From NCBI GenBank assembly GCA_934646965.1, contig CAKUEZ010000005.1:1-45381 (forward strand): a DNA stretch of 45,381 nucleotides, in the 5' to 3' direction. Made by a program: the position numbers and the translations under genes. Below the pieces are notes generated by a model, which saw only the letters and a list, made by a program, of their open reading frames with translations, searched no databases and was not told the origin of the DNA. The number at the start of each line of letters is the position of its first letter. The first letter of the stretch is position 1. Below, in pieces: positions 1 to 6,917 of this stretch. The stretch is from an uncultured Collinsella sp. (GTDB lineage Bacteria; Actinomycetota; Coriobacteriia; Coriobacteriales; Coriobacteriaceae).

Positions 1-7
1 CGCTGCG

Positions 8-104
8 CGCCCACCAGAGCGACAACTTGTCATTCAAAGAGGACGGCATGACCAGTAGGTCTATGCCGTCCTCTTTTCATGCCAATTTGTCGCTCTGGTG
101 GGCG
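8..104. repeat. Nested palindrome (two stems around one axis)
   Basis: An 18-bp outer arm at 8-25 is perfectly complementary to 87-104. Inside it, 36-49 pairs perfectly with 63-76, and 50-53 (GACC) pairs with 58-61 (GGTC) around the loop AGTA, with base 62 bulged. The whole could fold as one long interrupted hairpin. There is no T-run after it, so a simple rho-independent terminator is unlikely. It could be a miniature inverted-repeat element or the 3' structure of a gene left of the window. Confidence 0.7.
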
Positions 105-142
105 CTCGCTGTCGTTGCCAAAACATCGGCGTTGCCGTGGTT

Positions 143-261
143 GGCACTTGGGGACGTTCCTTTTGTGCCGGCACTCGGGGACAGTCCTTGCACCAATCGG
201 GTAGTCATTGGGGACATTCTTAAATGACTAGTCAAACAAGAACGTCCCAAACAACTAGTCA
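143..261. repeat. Cluster of small hairpins with a GGGGAC core
   Basis: Successive short units have a core beginning GGGGAC between complementary arms of differing sequence. GGCAC 143-147 pairs with GTGCC 165-169 around TTGGGGACGTTCCTTTT. A second core, TCGGGGACAGTCCT, lies at 175-188 with poor arms. TAGTCATT 202-209 pairs with AATGACTA 223-230 around GGGGACATTCTTA. TGACTAGT 225-232 pairs with ACTAGTCA 254-261 around an inverted core (GAACGTCCC at 240-248). Related units occur at 10753-10793, 11585-11621 and 25673-25709. The pattern resembles REP-like sequences. No coding potential is seen in 1-369. Confidence 0.6.
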
Positions 262-264
262 GAA

Positions 265-330
265 TGAGAGTGGATAATCTCCCGGTTTGGGTCTGAATGT
301 TGGCTCAAAGTGGGAGATTATCCACTCTCA
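265..330. repeat. Perfect 19-bp inverted repeat downstream of pdxT
   Basis: Bases 265-283 are perfectly complementary to 312-330, leaving a 28-nt loop. It lies 40 bp beyond the pdxT stop (pdxT reads leftward), so it would form a strong stem in the pdxST read-through transcript. It has no clear U-tract, so it may stabilise or attenuate the mRNA 3' end rather than terminate it, or may simply be another mobile palindrome. Confidence 0.65.
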
Positions 331-369
331 ATTTGTAAGTGTCCGAAAATCCACGCTCGTTTTATCTGC

Positions 370-957
370 CTACATTTGCAGGAACAGTTCGTGGAGGCGG
401 GTGTCTTCGTCGAGTTCGGGGTGGAAGGTTACGCCGAGCTGGTTGCCTTGACGGGCGGCGACGATACGGCCGTCGACTTCGGCTAAGGCCTTGGCCTCGC
501 CATAGACCTCGACGATGCGGGGTGCGCGGATAAACGTTAGCGGTACTTCGCCATCGATGCCGGCTATCTGACCCTTGGTGCGAAAGCTGCCGAGCTGTCT
601 GCCGTAGGCGTTGCGCTCGACGAGTACATCCATGGTTGCCAGGCGCGGCGTCCCCTTGTCGTCGTGGGCGGCAAGATCGCGCGCCAACAAAATCAGCCCG
701 GCGCAGGTGCCCAGGACGGGCATGCCCTCAGCAATACGGGCACGAAGCCCCTCGAGCATGTCCAACTCATCAAGCAGCTTTCCTTGAACGGTAGACTCGC
801 CGCCGGGAAGTACCAGACGGTCAAAGTCCTGCTCCAAATCAGCCGCCTGCCTCAGCTCAATACAACGTGCGCCCAGCTCGGATAGCCTTGCCTCGTGCTC
901 GGCAAAGGCGCCCTGGACCGCCAGCACGGCGACCGTCTGGTCTGCGTAATCGCTCAT
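370..957 (-). CDS. pdxT: Pyridoxal 5'-phosphate synthase, glutaminase subunit PdxT
   Basis: PdxT hydrolyses glutamine and channels the ammonia to PdxS, which builds pyridoxal 5'-phosphate from ribose 5-phosphate and glyceraldehyde 3-phosphate in the cytoplasm. The 195-residue length is normal for the family. Visible marks of a class I glutaminase are the N-terminal VAVLAVQGAFAEH strand-turn, the LPGGEST oxyanion region, the nucleophile cysteine in GTCAGLILLA, and the catalytic His-Glu pair in TFHPEL near the C-terminus. The ATG at 957 follows AAAGGATC. It starts 20 nt after the pdxS stop on the same strand, so the two are one operon, as is usual. Identification is firm. Confidence 0.97.
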   Translation of the reverse strand: MSDYADQTVAVLAVQGAFAEHEARLSELGARCIELRQAADLEQDFDRLVLPGGESTVQGKLLDELDMLEGLRARIAEGMPVLGTCAGLILLARDLAAHDDKGTPRLATMDVLVERNAYGRQLGSFRTKGQIAGIDGEVPLTFIRAPRIVEVYGEAKALAEVDGRIVAARQGNQLGVTFHPELDEDTRLHELFLQM

Positions 958-977
958 GCGCGATCCTTTCCGCCGGA

Positions 978-1868
978 CTAGCGTCCGCGCTCCTCCATGA
1001 TGATCTCGATCTCGTCGGCGTTAATGCCCACCATGGCCTCGCCAAGGTCCTCCGAAAGCTCAGCGATGAGCTTAGCATCGGTGAAGTTTGCCACGGCCTT
1101 GACGATGGCGGCGGCGCGCTTGGCCGGGTCGCCGCTCTTAAAGATGCCAGAGCCCACAAAGACGCCCTCGGCACCCAGTTGCATCATCAGCGCGGCGTCG
1201 GCAGGAGTCGCCACGCCGCCGGCGGCAAAGTTCACGACGGGGAGCTTGCCCGTGGCGTGGACCTCGCGTACCAGCTCGACCGGAACCTGCAGCTGCTTGG
1301 CCGCCTCAAAGAGCTCGTCGTCGCGCAGGGCGACAACGTCGCGGATCTGCTTTTGAATCTTGCGCATATGGCGCACGGCCTGGACCACGTCACCCGTGCC
1401 CGGCTCACCCTTGGTGCGGATCATCGTGGCGCCCTCGGCAACACGGCGCAGCGCCTCGCCCAGGTCGCGCGCGCCGCAGACAAACGGCACGTCAAACTGG
1501 GTCTTGTCGATGTGGTAGACATCGTCGGCGGGGGAGAGGACCTCGGACTCATCGATGTAGTCGATCTCGATGGCCTGCAGGACCTGCGCCTCGACGATGT
1601 GGCCGATGCGGCATTTGGCCATAACAGGGATGGAGACGGCCTCCTGAATGCCCTTGATCATCTTGGGATCGCTCATGCGCGACACGCCACCAGCAGCACG
1701 AATGTCGGCCGGGATGCGCTCGAGGGCCATGACGGCGCAGGCGCCCGCTTCCTCGGCGATGCGTGCCTGCTCGGGCGTGGTGACGTCCATGATGACGCCG
1801 CCCTTGAGCATCTGCGCGAGCTCGCGATTGAGTTTGACGCGATCGGCCTTGCTGGTCTGTTCTGCCAT
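978..1868 (-). CDS. pdxS: Pyridoxal 5'-phosphate synthase, lyase subunit PdxS
   Basis: PdxS is the (beta-alpha)8-barrel synthase half of the DXP-independent vitamin B6 pathway and assembles as a dodecamer decorated with PdxT. The 296-residue product has family-typical blocks: [13 protein letters not shown] at the N-terminus, [23 protein letters not shown], the active-site region [15 protein letters not shown], and the phosphate-binding [33 protein letters not shown] chose the ATG at 1868 rather than an in-frame ATG 42 nt upstream because it has an SD (AGGGAGC) and matches the usual N-terminus. It lies divergent to a PdxR-type regulator, which is the expected controller. Confidence 0.97.
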   Translation of the reverse strand: MAEQTSKADRVKLNRELAQMLKGGVIMDVTTPEQARIAEEAGACAVMALERIPADIRAAGGVSRMSDPKMIKGIQEAVSIPVMAKCRIGHIVEAQVLQAIEIDYIDESEVLSPADDVYHIDKTQFDVPFVCGARDLGEALRRVAEGATMIRTKGEPGTGDVVQAVRHMRKIQKQIRDVVALRDDELFEAAKQLQVPVELVREVHATGKLPVVNFAAGGVATPADAALMMQLGAEGVFVGSGIFKSGDPAKRAAAIVKAVANFTDAKLIAELSEDLGEAMVGINADEIEIIMEERGR

Positions 1869-2013
1869 GGTTGCTCCCTTGGTTGGCATGTGCATTGCTT
1901 GACGGAACATCCTATAGGGGAGCTGGGTATAGCGGAATAATCAGTTTTAGAGATAATAGTAAGGTCAGACTAATACCAGATTGAATGACGCGATAAGGTC
2001 AGGTGGCAAACTC
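1869..2013. promoter_or_regulatory. Divergent pdxST / pdxR control region
   Basis: This 145-bp gap separates the leftward pdxST operon from the rightward MocR-type gene. A direct repeat AAGGTCAG occurs at 1961-1968 and 1995-2002 (34 bp apart); the second copy ends 11 bp before the regulator's ATG. MocR-family PdxR proteins generally bind direct repeats in such divergent spacers, so these are the best operator candidates. An AT-rich stretch (1951-1960) gives TATTAT on the minus strand as a possible pdxST -10, but no convincing -35 was found. Confidence 0.4.
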
Positions 2014-3453
2014 ATGCTTGACTACAATTTGGAACAACGCGGTGAAGCATCGCTCTATGAGTATGTTTACCAGCGAATTCGAGATGATATCGTTGCTGGT
2101 CGCATCGCGGCGGGGGAGCACCTGCCCTCCAAGCGTACCTTTGCCGGCCATCTGGGAATTAGCGTCATTACCATCGAGAATGCATATAGCCAGTTGCTTG
2201 CCGAGGGCTATATTTGCTCAAGACCGCGGCGTGGCTACTACGCTTGCAAGCTTCCAGACGCACCGGTTTTGGCTTCGGCTGAGGTGGAAGCCGATCGAGA
2301 TGCCGCTCCTGCGAGTCTTAACGTACATGACGCCGGTGGGCGTCCCGAGCGATTCGACGCACTCTCTCCCTCCGCTTTGGAAGCCGCGCGCCTCTGGCAA
2401 AGCGCTCTGCGGGCGACGTTGACGTCCGAAGACGAGCGTGAAATCTTTTCGCCCGCACCCGCGCAGGGCACCGCTCGACTGCGACGTGCGATTGCACATC
2501 ATTTGCGCGGAACGAGGGGTATGAATGTCAATCCCGACAACATCGTCATCGGCGCGGGTGCCCAGCTGCTCGATACCATGCTGGTTCAGCTGTTGGGTGC
2601 AGACAAGATATACGCCGTCGAGGACCCGGGCTACCTGCGACTGACGCGTATCTATCAGGCCATGGGCTGCGAAGTTCGGCATATCCCGCTGGATGGTGAG
2701 GGCGTGAACTTAGGCGAACTGCTTGATGCCGGGGTCGATGTCCTTCACCTTATGCCGTCCCACCAATATCCGACCGGCCTTGTGACGAGTATCGCGCGTC
2801 GCTATGCGCTGCTGAGCTGGGCCGCCGAGCAGTCAGGTCGGTATCTCATTGAGGACGACTTCGATTGCGAATTTCGCCTTGCCGGCAAGCCAATCCCTGC
2901 GCTTGCGTCGATTGATGCCGCCCAATCGGTCATCTATACCAATACCTTTTCGAAGAGCCTTTCGTCCGCGTTGCGTCTGGCGTATATGGTGCTGCCCGAT
3001 GAGCTGATGGAGCGATTTAGGCGCGAACTGGGCTTCTACGCCTCGTCGGTCAGTTCCGTAGACCAGGTCGCTTTGGCACGTTTGCTGGAATCGGGCGATT
3101 ACGAGCGCCATGTGAACCGCGTGCGCGTGCGCGCTCGCGAGGCGCGCGATGGCCTGGCGTCGCTTGTACGGAAAGCGTTTCCAGCAGGGGAGGTCTCGAT
3201 CGAACATGCGGACGCGGGCCTTTACTGCACCGTGGTTGCGGAGCGCGGAGCGGGTGGAAGCTTTTTTGTGCGGGCCCTCACGCGCTCGAGTATCCCTTTT
3301 GTCGATATCAGTGACTGTTATTGGTGTGCCGATGGCACATCTGTCCCTGAAAACTCAAGTCAAATTCTTGTCCAGTATGACGATTTGAGTCCAAAAGTGC
3401 TAACTACCTTGGAATTGCAGCTAATGGGGGCACTCTGCAAACTAAGTGAGTAG
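2014..3453 (+). CDS. pdxR: MocR-family regulator (GntR HTH + aminotransferase), probable PdxR
   Basis: The 479-residue protein joins an N-terminal GntR winged helix (SLYEYVYQRIRDDIVAG, then LPSKRTFAGHLGISVITIENAYSQL) to a fold-type I aminotransferase domain. The PLP lysine is in NTFSKSLSSALRL, about residue 314. Such proteins sense PLP and activate pdxST when it is scarce. The divergent position next to pdxS supports that role; the exact target is inferred. The ATG at 2014 (SD AGGTGG) is preferred over an upstream in-frame TTG at 1981. Oddly, the last three codons and the stop (Leu-Ser-Glu-TAG) come from the left arm of a 120-bp palindromic repeat, so insertion of that element appears to have reshaped the C-terminus. 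Confidence 0.88.
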   Translation: MLDYNLEQRGEASLYEYVYQRIRDDIVAGRIAAGEHLPSKRTFAGHLGISVITIENAYSQLLAEGYICSRPRRGYYACKLPDAPVLASAEVEADRDAAPASLNVHDAGGRPERFDALSPSALEAARLWQSALRATLTSEDEREIFSPAPAQGTARLRRAIAHHLRGTRGMNVNPDNIVIGAGAQLLDTMLVQLLGADKIYAVEDPGYLRLTRIYQAMGCEVRHIPLDGEGVNLGELLDAGVDVLHLMPSHQYPTGLVTSIARRYALLSWAAEQSGRYLIEDDFDCEFRLAGKPIPALASIDAAQSVIYTNTFSKSLSSALRLAYMVLPDELMERFRRELGFYASSVSSVDQVALARLLESGDYERHVNRVRVRAREARDGLASLVRKAFPAGEVSIEHADAGLYCTVVAERGAGGSFFVRALTRSSIPFVDISDCYWCADGTSVPENSSQILVQYDDLSPKVLTTLELQLMGALCKLSE

Positions 3454-3562
3454 ACTTTTGGCACTTTGGCGACCAGGCAGTTTTGTAACAAGCTATCTAC
3501 CTGCGGTTTTGAAAAGCAGGATGACCGGCCTGCTCGGGGTGTTCCAAATAGTCTACTCACTT
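3444..3562. repeat. ~120-bp palindromic element, copy A
   Basis: Terminal inverted arms AAGTGAGTAGAC (3444-3455) and GTCTACTCACTT (3551-3562) extend imperfectly inward by about ten more bases. The interior shares CTACCTGCGGTTTT with the two other copies (4864-4984, 16359-16481). It overlaps the pdxR stop codon. No ORF of its own is convincing. It may be a MITE-like or REP-like mobile unit, or a structured 3' RNA element. Confidence 0.85.
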
Positions 3563-3596
3563 GCCGCGCAAAGCTTCGGCGTGAGAAATAAAAGGA

Positions 3597-3662
3597 GTTT
3601 TCAACAGAGCTTCGTCCAGTTCTCGGCAAGCTTTTGGTCAGTTGGGGAGGGCTGTTGAAAAC
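3597..3662. repeat. 11-bp inverted repeat upstream of the nuclease-fold gene
   Basis: GTTTTCAACAG at 3597-3607 is perfectly complementary to CTGTTGAAAAC at 3652-3662. The loop contains a further short complementary run (GAGCTTCG / GGCAAGCTT region). It lies in the gap between repeat copy A and the gene at 3747, together with which it fills 3454-3746; nothing else is visible in this gap apart from the repeat and a T-rich stretch near 3685-3690. Confidence 0.5.
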
Positions 3663-3746
3663 CTAGCAGTCCGTTCGACGCCATTTTTTGGTGCGTTCGC
3701 GCCAATGCGAGACCGATTGGGTTGAAATTCGTGTTTTCCTGTGCCT

Positions 3747-4874
3747 ATGAAGGATCTACTTTGTGACATATCGGCTTTTAGGTACTGGCGTTTGCCTCCT
3801 CAGGTCCGCGCTTTGTGTCCGCCGCTTCCACGGCCGGAAGAAGACCGGCAGCGATATGATCTCGCCCGTAACCCGACGGCTGCGGTTGCGCTCGGCTTTC
3901 CGTTGTATACATTGGTTCGGACGAGAAACAAGCGGACTTGTCCTGCCAGCATTAGGCAGCGGCTGTTCCTCGGTGAGCTCCCCAGGGAATCTGTGCTGGA
4001 AACGGAGCATGGATTTTTGGTCACGTCTCCTCTACTGACGGCATTTATCATGTCTCGACATCTGACGGATCTCCAGCTTCTTTTTGTGTTGGCAGAGATG
4101 TGCGGCTTGTTTGCGGTGTGTGCCCTGCCAGCGGCACTTGAGGTGGAGCTTTCGCGCTCAATTGATTCGGGCGCGATTTCGACAACGTTCGGTTGGGTGC
4201 GCTGTCCGTCCGAGGACGGCACCGCCTCAAATTTGTGGCGTCGAGACGCTTTGGTTTTGGACAGAGACCTTGACCGGTTTTGTTCAGATGTTTGCGGGAT
4301 GCGTTACGGCAATAGATTTTTGGCGGTATCGCAACTCGTTCCATTGGGCGCCGCGTCGCCTTTTGAGGTCGAGGCGTATTTGTTACTTGCACTGCCGCGA
4401 TCCCTAGGAGGCGAAGGCTTTTGCGGCATAGAGCTCAATGTCGAAGTGACGCTAAGCACAAGTGCTCGAGCGATTGTGGGGAAGTCCCGTGTATATATCG
4501 ACCTGCTTCTTTCTTCGCCGGACGGCAGGCGACAGGTGGCCATTGAATGTCAGGGAAAGGCCTCGCACGGGCGCGCGGGGGATGGCTTGCGTGACGCAGA
4601 CCGCATGACGTCCCTTCAAGCCATGGGCTACGATGTACTTCTCCTGACGCACAGACAGATATCCGATGAGGATAGATTCCGCGCGATCGTTAAGGCCGTA
4701 TGCAGGATGCTCGATGCTGAATATCGTGATAAAAGCTCAGATGAGCAAAGGGCTGAGACATTACTCCGATCTGAACTATTCGTTGACTGGACAAAATTGG
4801 GAGTAATTGACGGAAAGATGCCCGTTAGACACAAAACAACTCGATCGTGGACGGCTGCGGTTCTAAGTGAGTAG
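3747..4874 (+). CDS. AbiEi/DUF559-like protein with PD-(D/E)XK-type nuclease fold
   Basis: A 375-residue protein that I assign only by pattern. The N-terminal part (CDISAFRYWRLPP, later LPRESVLETEHGFLVTSPLLTAF) follows the layout of actinobacterial AbiEi-antitoxin-like/DUF559 proteins, where a short recognition domain precedes a Vsr-like domain. The C-terminal part has an Asp in YIDLLL, then VAIECQGKASH, then D..RM..LQAMGYDVLLLTHRQI, matching the D...ExxxK core and following strand of PD-(D/E)XK/Vsr-like folds. Whether it cleaves DNA is unknown. It stands alone, without a recognisable toxin partner. ATG 3747 or GTG 3741 could start it; neither has a good SD. It is bracketed by two direct copies of the 120-bp repeat, and its Leu-Ser-Glu-TAG end is encoded by copy B. 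This suggests a mobile or passenger gene. Confidence 0.6.
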   Translation: MKDLLCDISAFRYWRLPPQVRALCPPLPRPEEDRQRYDLARNPTAAVALGFPLYTLVRTRNKRTCPASIRQRLFLGELPRESVLETEHGFLVTSPLLTAFIMSRHLTDLQLLFVLAEMCGLFAVCALPAALEVELSRSIDSGAISTTFGWVRCPSEDGTASNLWRRDALVLDRDLDRFCSDVCGMRYGNRFLAVSQLVPLGAASPFEVEAYLLLALPRSLGGEGFCGIELNVEVTLSTSARAIVGKSRVYIDLLLSSPDGRRQVAIECQGKASHGRAGDGLRDADRMTSLQAMGYDVLLLTHRQISDEDRFRAIVKAVCRMLDAEYRDKSSDEQRAETLLRSELFVDWTKLGVIDGKMPVRHKTTRSWTAAVLSE

Positions 4875-4984
4875 ACTTTTGGCAGTTTGGCGACCAGGCC
4901 GTTTTGCAACAAGTTATTTACCTGCGGCTTTATAAAGCAATATGGATGGTGTGCTCGGCAAGTTCCAAAAAGTCTACTCACTTA
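4864..4984. repeat. ~120-bp palindromic element, copy B
   Basis: Arms TAAGTGAGTAGAC (4864-4876) and GTCTACTCACTTA (4972-4984) are perfect inverted repeats, and pairing continues imperfectly inward (TTTTGGCAGTTTGGCGA against TTGCCGAGCACACC-like sequence). The interior TTACCTGCGGCTTTATAAAG aligns with copies A and C. It is in the same orientation as copy A and overlaps the stop codon of the gene at 3747-4874 exactly as copy A overlaps pdxR. Confidence 0.85.
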
Positions 4985-5051
4985 GTTTTTGACGAGAAGC
5001 CGATGCCTAAGGCGGTCCTATTTCAGGGAGTTAACAAGTTCGTGAGGCACG

Positions 5052-5081
5052 AAAAAGGCCCGAACCACGTGGTTCGGGCCT
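5052..5081 (-). terminator. Rho-independent terminator of the rubrerythrin gene
   Basis: A perfect 26-bp palindrome at 5056-5081 (core CCGAACCACGTGGTTCGG) is followed, read on the minus strand, by a T-run (AAAAA at 5052-5056 on the plus strand). It sits 35 bp beyond the rubrerythrin stop. Confidence 0.85.
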
Positions 5082-5115
5082 CAGCAAGCTAGAGGTTATC
5101 TCTCAGGCGGTTGGC

Positions 5116-5676
5116 TTAGCCGAAGTAGCGCTTGAGCAGGCCGGCGAAAGCCTTGCCGTGGCGGGCCTCGTCGCGAGCCATCTCGTGCACGGTGTCGTGG
5201 ATGGCATCGAGACCGGCGGCCTTGGCGCGCTTGGCAAGGTCGGTCTTGCCGGCGGTGGCGCCGTTCTCGGCCTCAACACGCATCTCGAGGTTCTTCTTGG
5301 TGGAGTCGGTCACGACCTCGCCCAGAAGCTCAGCGAACTTGGCGGCGTGCTCGGCCTCCTCGTAGGCAGCCTTCTCCCAGTACAGGCCGATCTCGGGATA
5401 GCCCTCGCGATGAGCGACGCGAGCCATGGCCAGGTACATACCGACCTCGGAGCACTCGCCCTCAAAGTTGGCGCGCAGGTCGGCAACGATGTCCTCGGAG
5501 ACGCCCTCCATCTTGGCGACGCCCACGACGTGCTCGGCAGCCCACTCGAGCTGGCCCTCCTCCTGCTTCAGGAAGCGAGAACCGGGAACGCCGCACTGGG
5601 GGCACTTGAAATCCTCGGGCAGCTCGGTGCCGTCGAACTCTTCCACATAACCGCAAACGGGGCAAACAAACTTCAT
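5116..5676 (-). CDS. Reverse rubrerythrin (rubredoxin-rubrerythrin), NADH-dependent peroxidase component
   Basis: A 186-residue non-haem iron protein for detoxifying hydrogen peroxide in anaerobes. An N-terminal rubredoxin-like module with CPVCGY (Cys5, Cys8) and CPQCGVPG (Cys25, Cys28) precedes a ferritin-like di-iron domain with glutamate/His motifs [37 protein letters not shown] and [13 protein letters not shown]. The rubredoxin at the N-terminus, rather than the C-terminus, defines the reverse type, which takes electrons from NADH via a reductase and rubredoxin. I chose ATG 5676 (SD AAAGGATC) and rejected a 31-codon upstream extension because the rubredoxin begins MKFVCPVCG. It has its own promoter candidate and terminator, so it is probably monocistronic. 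Confidence 0.93.
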   Translation of the reverse strand: MKFVCPVCGYVEEFDGTELPEDFKCPQCGVPGSRFLKQEEGQLEWAAEHVVGVAKMEGVSEDIVADLRANFEGECSEVGMYLAMARVAHREGYPEIGLYWEKAAYEEAEHAAKFAELLGEVVTDSTKKNLEMRVEAENGATAGKTDLAKRAKAAGLDAIHDTVHEMARDEARHGKAFAGLLKRYFG

Positions 5677-5760
5677 GATTCGATCCTTTCGATCGATGGC
5701 GATGGGGCGCTTGTCCGGTCCCGTAAGGGCCCTCTCCGGACGCGCGTCTTGACGAGTTCT

Positions 5761-5788
5761 ATTATCCATAAATGAGACTGAATGTGAA
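5761..5788 (-). promoter_or_regulatory. Candidate promoter of the rubrerythrin gene
   Basis: On the minus strand TTCACA (5783-5788) and GATAAT (5761-5766) are separated by 16 bp, a sigma-70-like arrangement about 85 bp before the ATG. The sequence just upstream is AT-rich and could hold a peroxide-responsive operator, but I see no clear PerR or Fur palindrome. Confidence 0.4.
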
Positions 5789-5833
5789 GCCTATTAGGAA
5801 TGATTTTTAATAAAACAATTTTGCAACCGCCAT

Positions 5834-6727
5834 TTAACAACGGCCGCATAATCCGCAGCGGACGCAGCCGTTGCAGATGAACTTGCTTCCGCAGGTTTCG
5901 CACCACTCAAAATACGGCGGATCCCAAAGCTCCGAGCTGGGGATTTCCAGGCCGAGCGGGTCCCTTAGGTCCCATTCGATTTGGCGGCCGCGGTGCTGGA
6001 GACCGGATTTCCATGCCTGCTCGCTTTGTAGGTTTTTGCCGCGAAGGTGATATGTACGCCCGTCTTTAACGAAGGTGCTTCCGGTCTCGATGAAAGCGAA
6101 CGTTGCATCTGCCGCCACACATTCAGCATGCAACTGGCGCACCCATTCGTAATGGCAGGGGCGTGCTCCCGCGTAGTTTTCTCCGCCCGCGATGACCTGC
6201 TCGATCCCATCGGGCTTTCCAAGACTACCGGGGGCGGCTTTTTCGACCGACACGCTTCCGATAAACGGCGCGCACATGATGCCGCGGTGTGCGGCCGGCG
6301 TGGCGAGCAGGAGGGGAATCCGCTCATTGGCCCTTTGCTGGTTTTCGCAGGTTACGTTGAGCATGACGTTATGCCAGCCATCGCCCCAGTCGCTGGGCAG
6401 ACAGTCGCAAAAGCGTTCGGGACGTTTGGTCAGAATGAAAAACTTTACGTCGGGCCGTTGGCGGATGATATCCCACACTTCTGGCCGCCAGGCATCGGCC
6501 TCGGGCAACAAGAAGTCGCTCGTCATGCAGATGCGGATAAGCTCGCCGGCACGAACTTTGTAGCTGCCGTCCCGGCGGCGTTGGAGGGGGTAGGTAGAGC
6601 CCGACTTGCTTTTGCTAATCACGGAGGGGTCGATACCGCGTTGTCCGTCCATGTAATACATGTAGCAGTTGTCGCATCCCTCGCTGACGCGCGTGCAGCC
6701 GTGCCAGGGGTTCCAGATGTCATGCAT
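5834..6727 (-). CDS. DUF5131 (phage Gp37/Gp68-like) protein
   Basis: A 297-residue member of the DUF5131 family, recognised by WNPWHGCTRVSEGCDNCY near the N-terminus. The three cysteines (11, 18, 21) suggest an Fe-S or radical-SAM-like site; LICMTSDFLLPEA-like, FFILTKRPERF and VIAGGENYAGARPCHYEWV blocks are also family-typical. The C-terminus adds a cysteine-rich knuckle (CETCGSKFICNGCVRCGLCGRC region, eight Cys), likely a zinc or iron ribbon. The biochemical function of the family is not established. The usual neighbour TcmP is absent, so it stands alone between rubrerythrin and a divergent dehydrogenase operon. The ATG at 6727 has a very strong SD (AAAGGAGG). Confidence 0.8.
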   Translation of the reverse strand: MHDIWNPWHGCTRVSEGCDNCYMYYMDGQRGIDPSVISKSKSGSTYPLQRRRDGSYKVRAGELIRICMTSDFLLPEADAWRPEVWDIIRQRPDVKFFILTKRPERFCDCLPSDWGDGWHNVMLNVTCENQQRANERIPLLLATPAAHRGIMCAPFIGSVSVEKAAPGSLGKPDGIEQVIAGGENYAGARPCHYEWVRQLHAECVAADATFAFIETGSTFVKDGRTYHLRGKNLQSEQAWKSGLQHRGRQIEWDLRDPLGLEIPSSELWDPPYFEWCETCGSKFICNGCVRCGLCGRC

Positions 6728-6917
6728 CTTTATGCCTCCTTTGCAGTAGATGCGCGTCTGATGGACTCTGAAAGATTAACACCGGCAGATGAGAGCGATG
6801 GCCCCGAACAATATGAAGATGTTGATTGATTAACGATTACCGTGCTGCCTGCGTCCCACGATGAGTACAATCGGTCGAGCAAATGTTGACCCATCAACAA
6901 ATGAAGGAGTTTCCTTT

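Noticed and set aside
867..1940. 357-codon open frame on the plus strand opposite pdxS
   Set aside because: It mirrors the codon pattern of pdxS and pdxT on the other strand, has no SD and matches no family.
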